In this document: piece after piece, positions 4,934 to 5,162 of the stretch | Position numbering within the stretch: position 1 is the first letter of the stretch | How the letters are laid out: each line of letters opens with the position of its first letter | NCBI GenBank assembly: GCA_944325295.1 | Contig: CALUZL010000110.1 | Coordinates: 1-5,162 of the forward strand | Source of the DNA: an uncultured Erysipelotrichaceae bacterium | Lineage (GTDB): Bacteria; Bacillota_I; Bacilli_A; Erysipelotrichales; Erysipelotrichaceae | Length of the DNA stretch: 5,162 nt | Direction: 5' to 3' | Notes under the pieces: generated by a model | The model's input: only the letters and a program-made list of their open reading frames with translations | Databases searched by the model: none | What the model was told of the DNA's origin: nothing | Translations under genes and position numbers: made by a program

Positions 4934-5162
4934 ATAAGCGCAGGCCTCTGCCAACATGAGACAAGCTTGCGTTGCATCCTTGTCTCTCACAAAAGGACTG
5001 ACGAGCGAACCGTACGACTCCTCATAACCAAAGACATAGTTTTTCTCTTTACTTTTTTCATATCTGGCAACCTTGTCACCGATGTATTTAAAGCCGGTCA
5101 GGGTCTTTTCACACTCTACCCCATAATAATTGGCAACGGCCTGGCCGATATCAGAAGTAACG
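4931..5162 (-). pseudogene. pgcA: Phosphoglucomutase PgcA, upstream fragment (domain III) ending at a premature TAA; runs off the right edge
   Basis: Read on the minus strand from 5161, this gives 76 residues beginning VTSDIGQAVANYYG. They include ETLTGFK-like EKTLTGFKYIG (18-28), the sugar-binding loop region FGYEESYGSLV (44-54) and the conserved FVRDKDATQACLMLAEACAY (57-76). This is the part of a PgcA-type enzyme just before the final helix of domain III. The expected continuation is Tyr-Lys/Arg-Lys..., but the codon after the last Tyr is TAA (4931-4933). After it CGA AAA AAG GAC AAG ACT TTA leads straight into the fragment at 4909. A single-base change from TAC or TAT would explain the break, because the frame is unchanged on both sides. 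The catalytic phosphoserine and metal-binding loop lie beyond the window, so I cannot judge the rest of the gene. The intact gene would supply glucose 1-phosphate for envelope polymers or storage sugar. Confidence 0.75.

Overview
The window looks like a chromosomal segment from a low-to-mid GC Gram-positive-type bacterium (Bacillota). A lineage such as Erysipelotrichia is plausible, but I cannot fix it from the sequence alone. The reasons are strong AGGAGG-type ribosome sites, a lipoprotein-type solute-binding protein, a Bacillus-like TrmR/YrrM methyltransferase and a Bacillota-type phosphoglucomutase (PgcA). TGA is used as a stop and tryptophan is read from TGG, so this is not a Mycoplasma-type code. 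Every supported gene lies on the minus strand, so transcription runs from right to left. No stretch longer than about 130 bases lacks a gene.

Right-hand unit (5162 to about 2871): the C-terminal part of a PgcA-type phosphoglucomutase enters from outside the window. It is broken by one in-frame TAA at 4931-4933, and the reading frame and family similarity resume directly after it. It is followed, with a one-base overlap, by a TrmR-like SAM-dependent O-methyltransferase. That gene overlaps by four bases (ATGA) a 344-codon gene of unknown function. The unknown protein has an N-terminal membrane anchor, a very acidic linker of about 200 residues and a compact C-terminal domain. A strong Rho-independent terminator closes this unit.

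Left-hand unit (about 2815 to 1 and beyond): an AT-rich gap of 126 bases carries an extended -10 promoter and a small inverted repeat at the predicted transcription start. It drives a CUT1-type carbohydrate or glycerol-3-phosphate ABC importer in the order solute-binding lipoprotein, MalK/UgpC-type ATPase, first permease (cut by the window edge). A hairpin followed by a short T run sits between the binding-protein gene and the ATPase gene. It may let the binding protein be made in excess.

Most of the window is ordinary metabolism and transport. The parts that deserve a second look are the split phosphoglucomutase, the uncharacterised acidic membrane protein coupled to the methyltransferase, and the intercistronic hairpin. 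I do not see a defence system, mobile element, CRISPR array or RNA gene.
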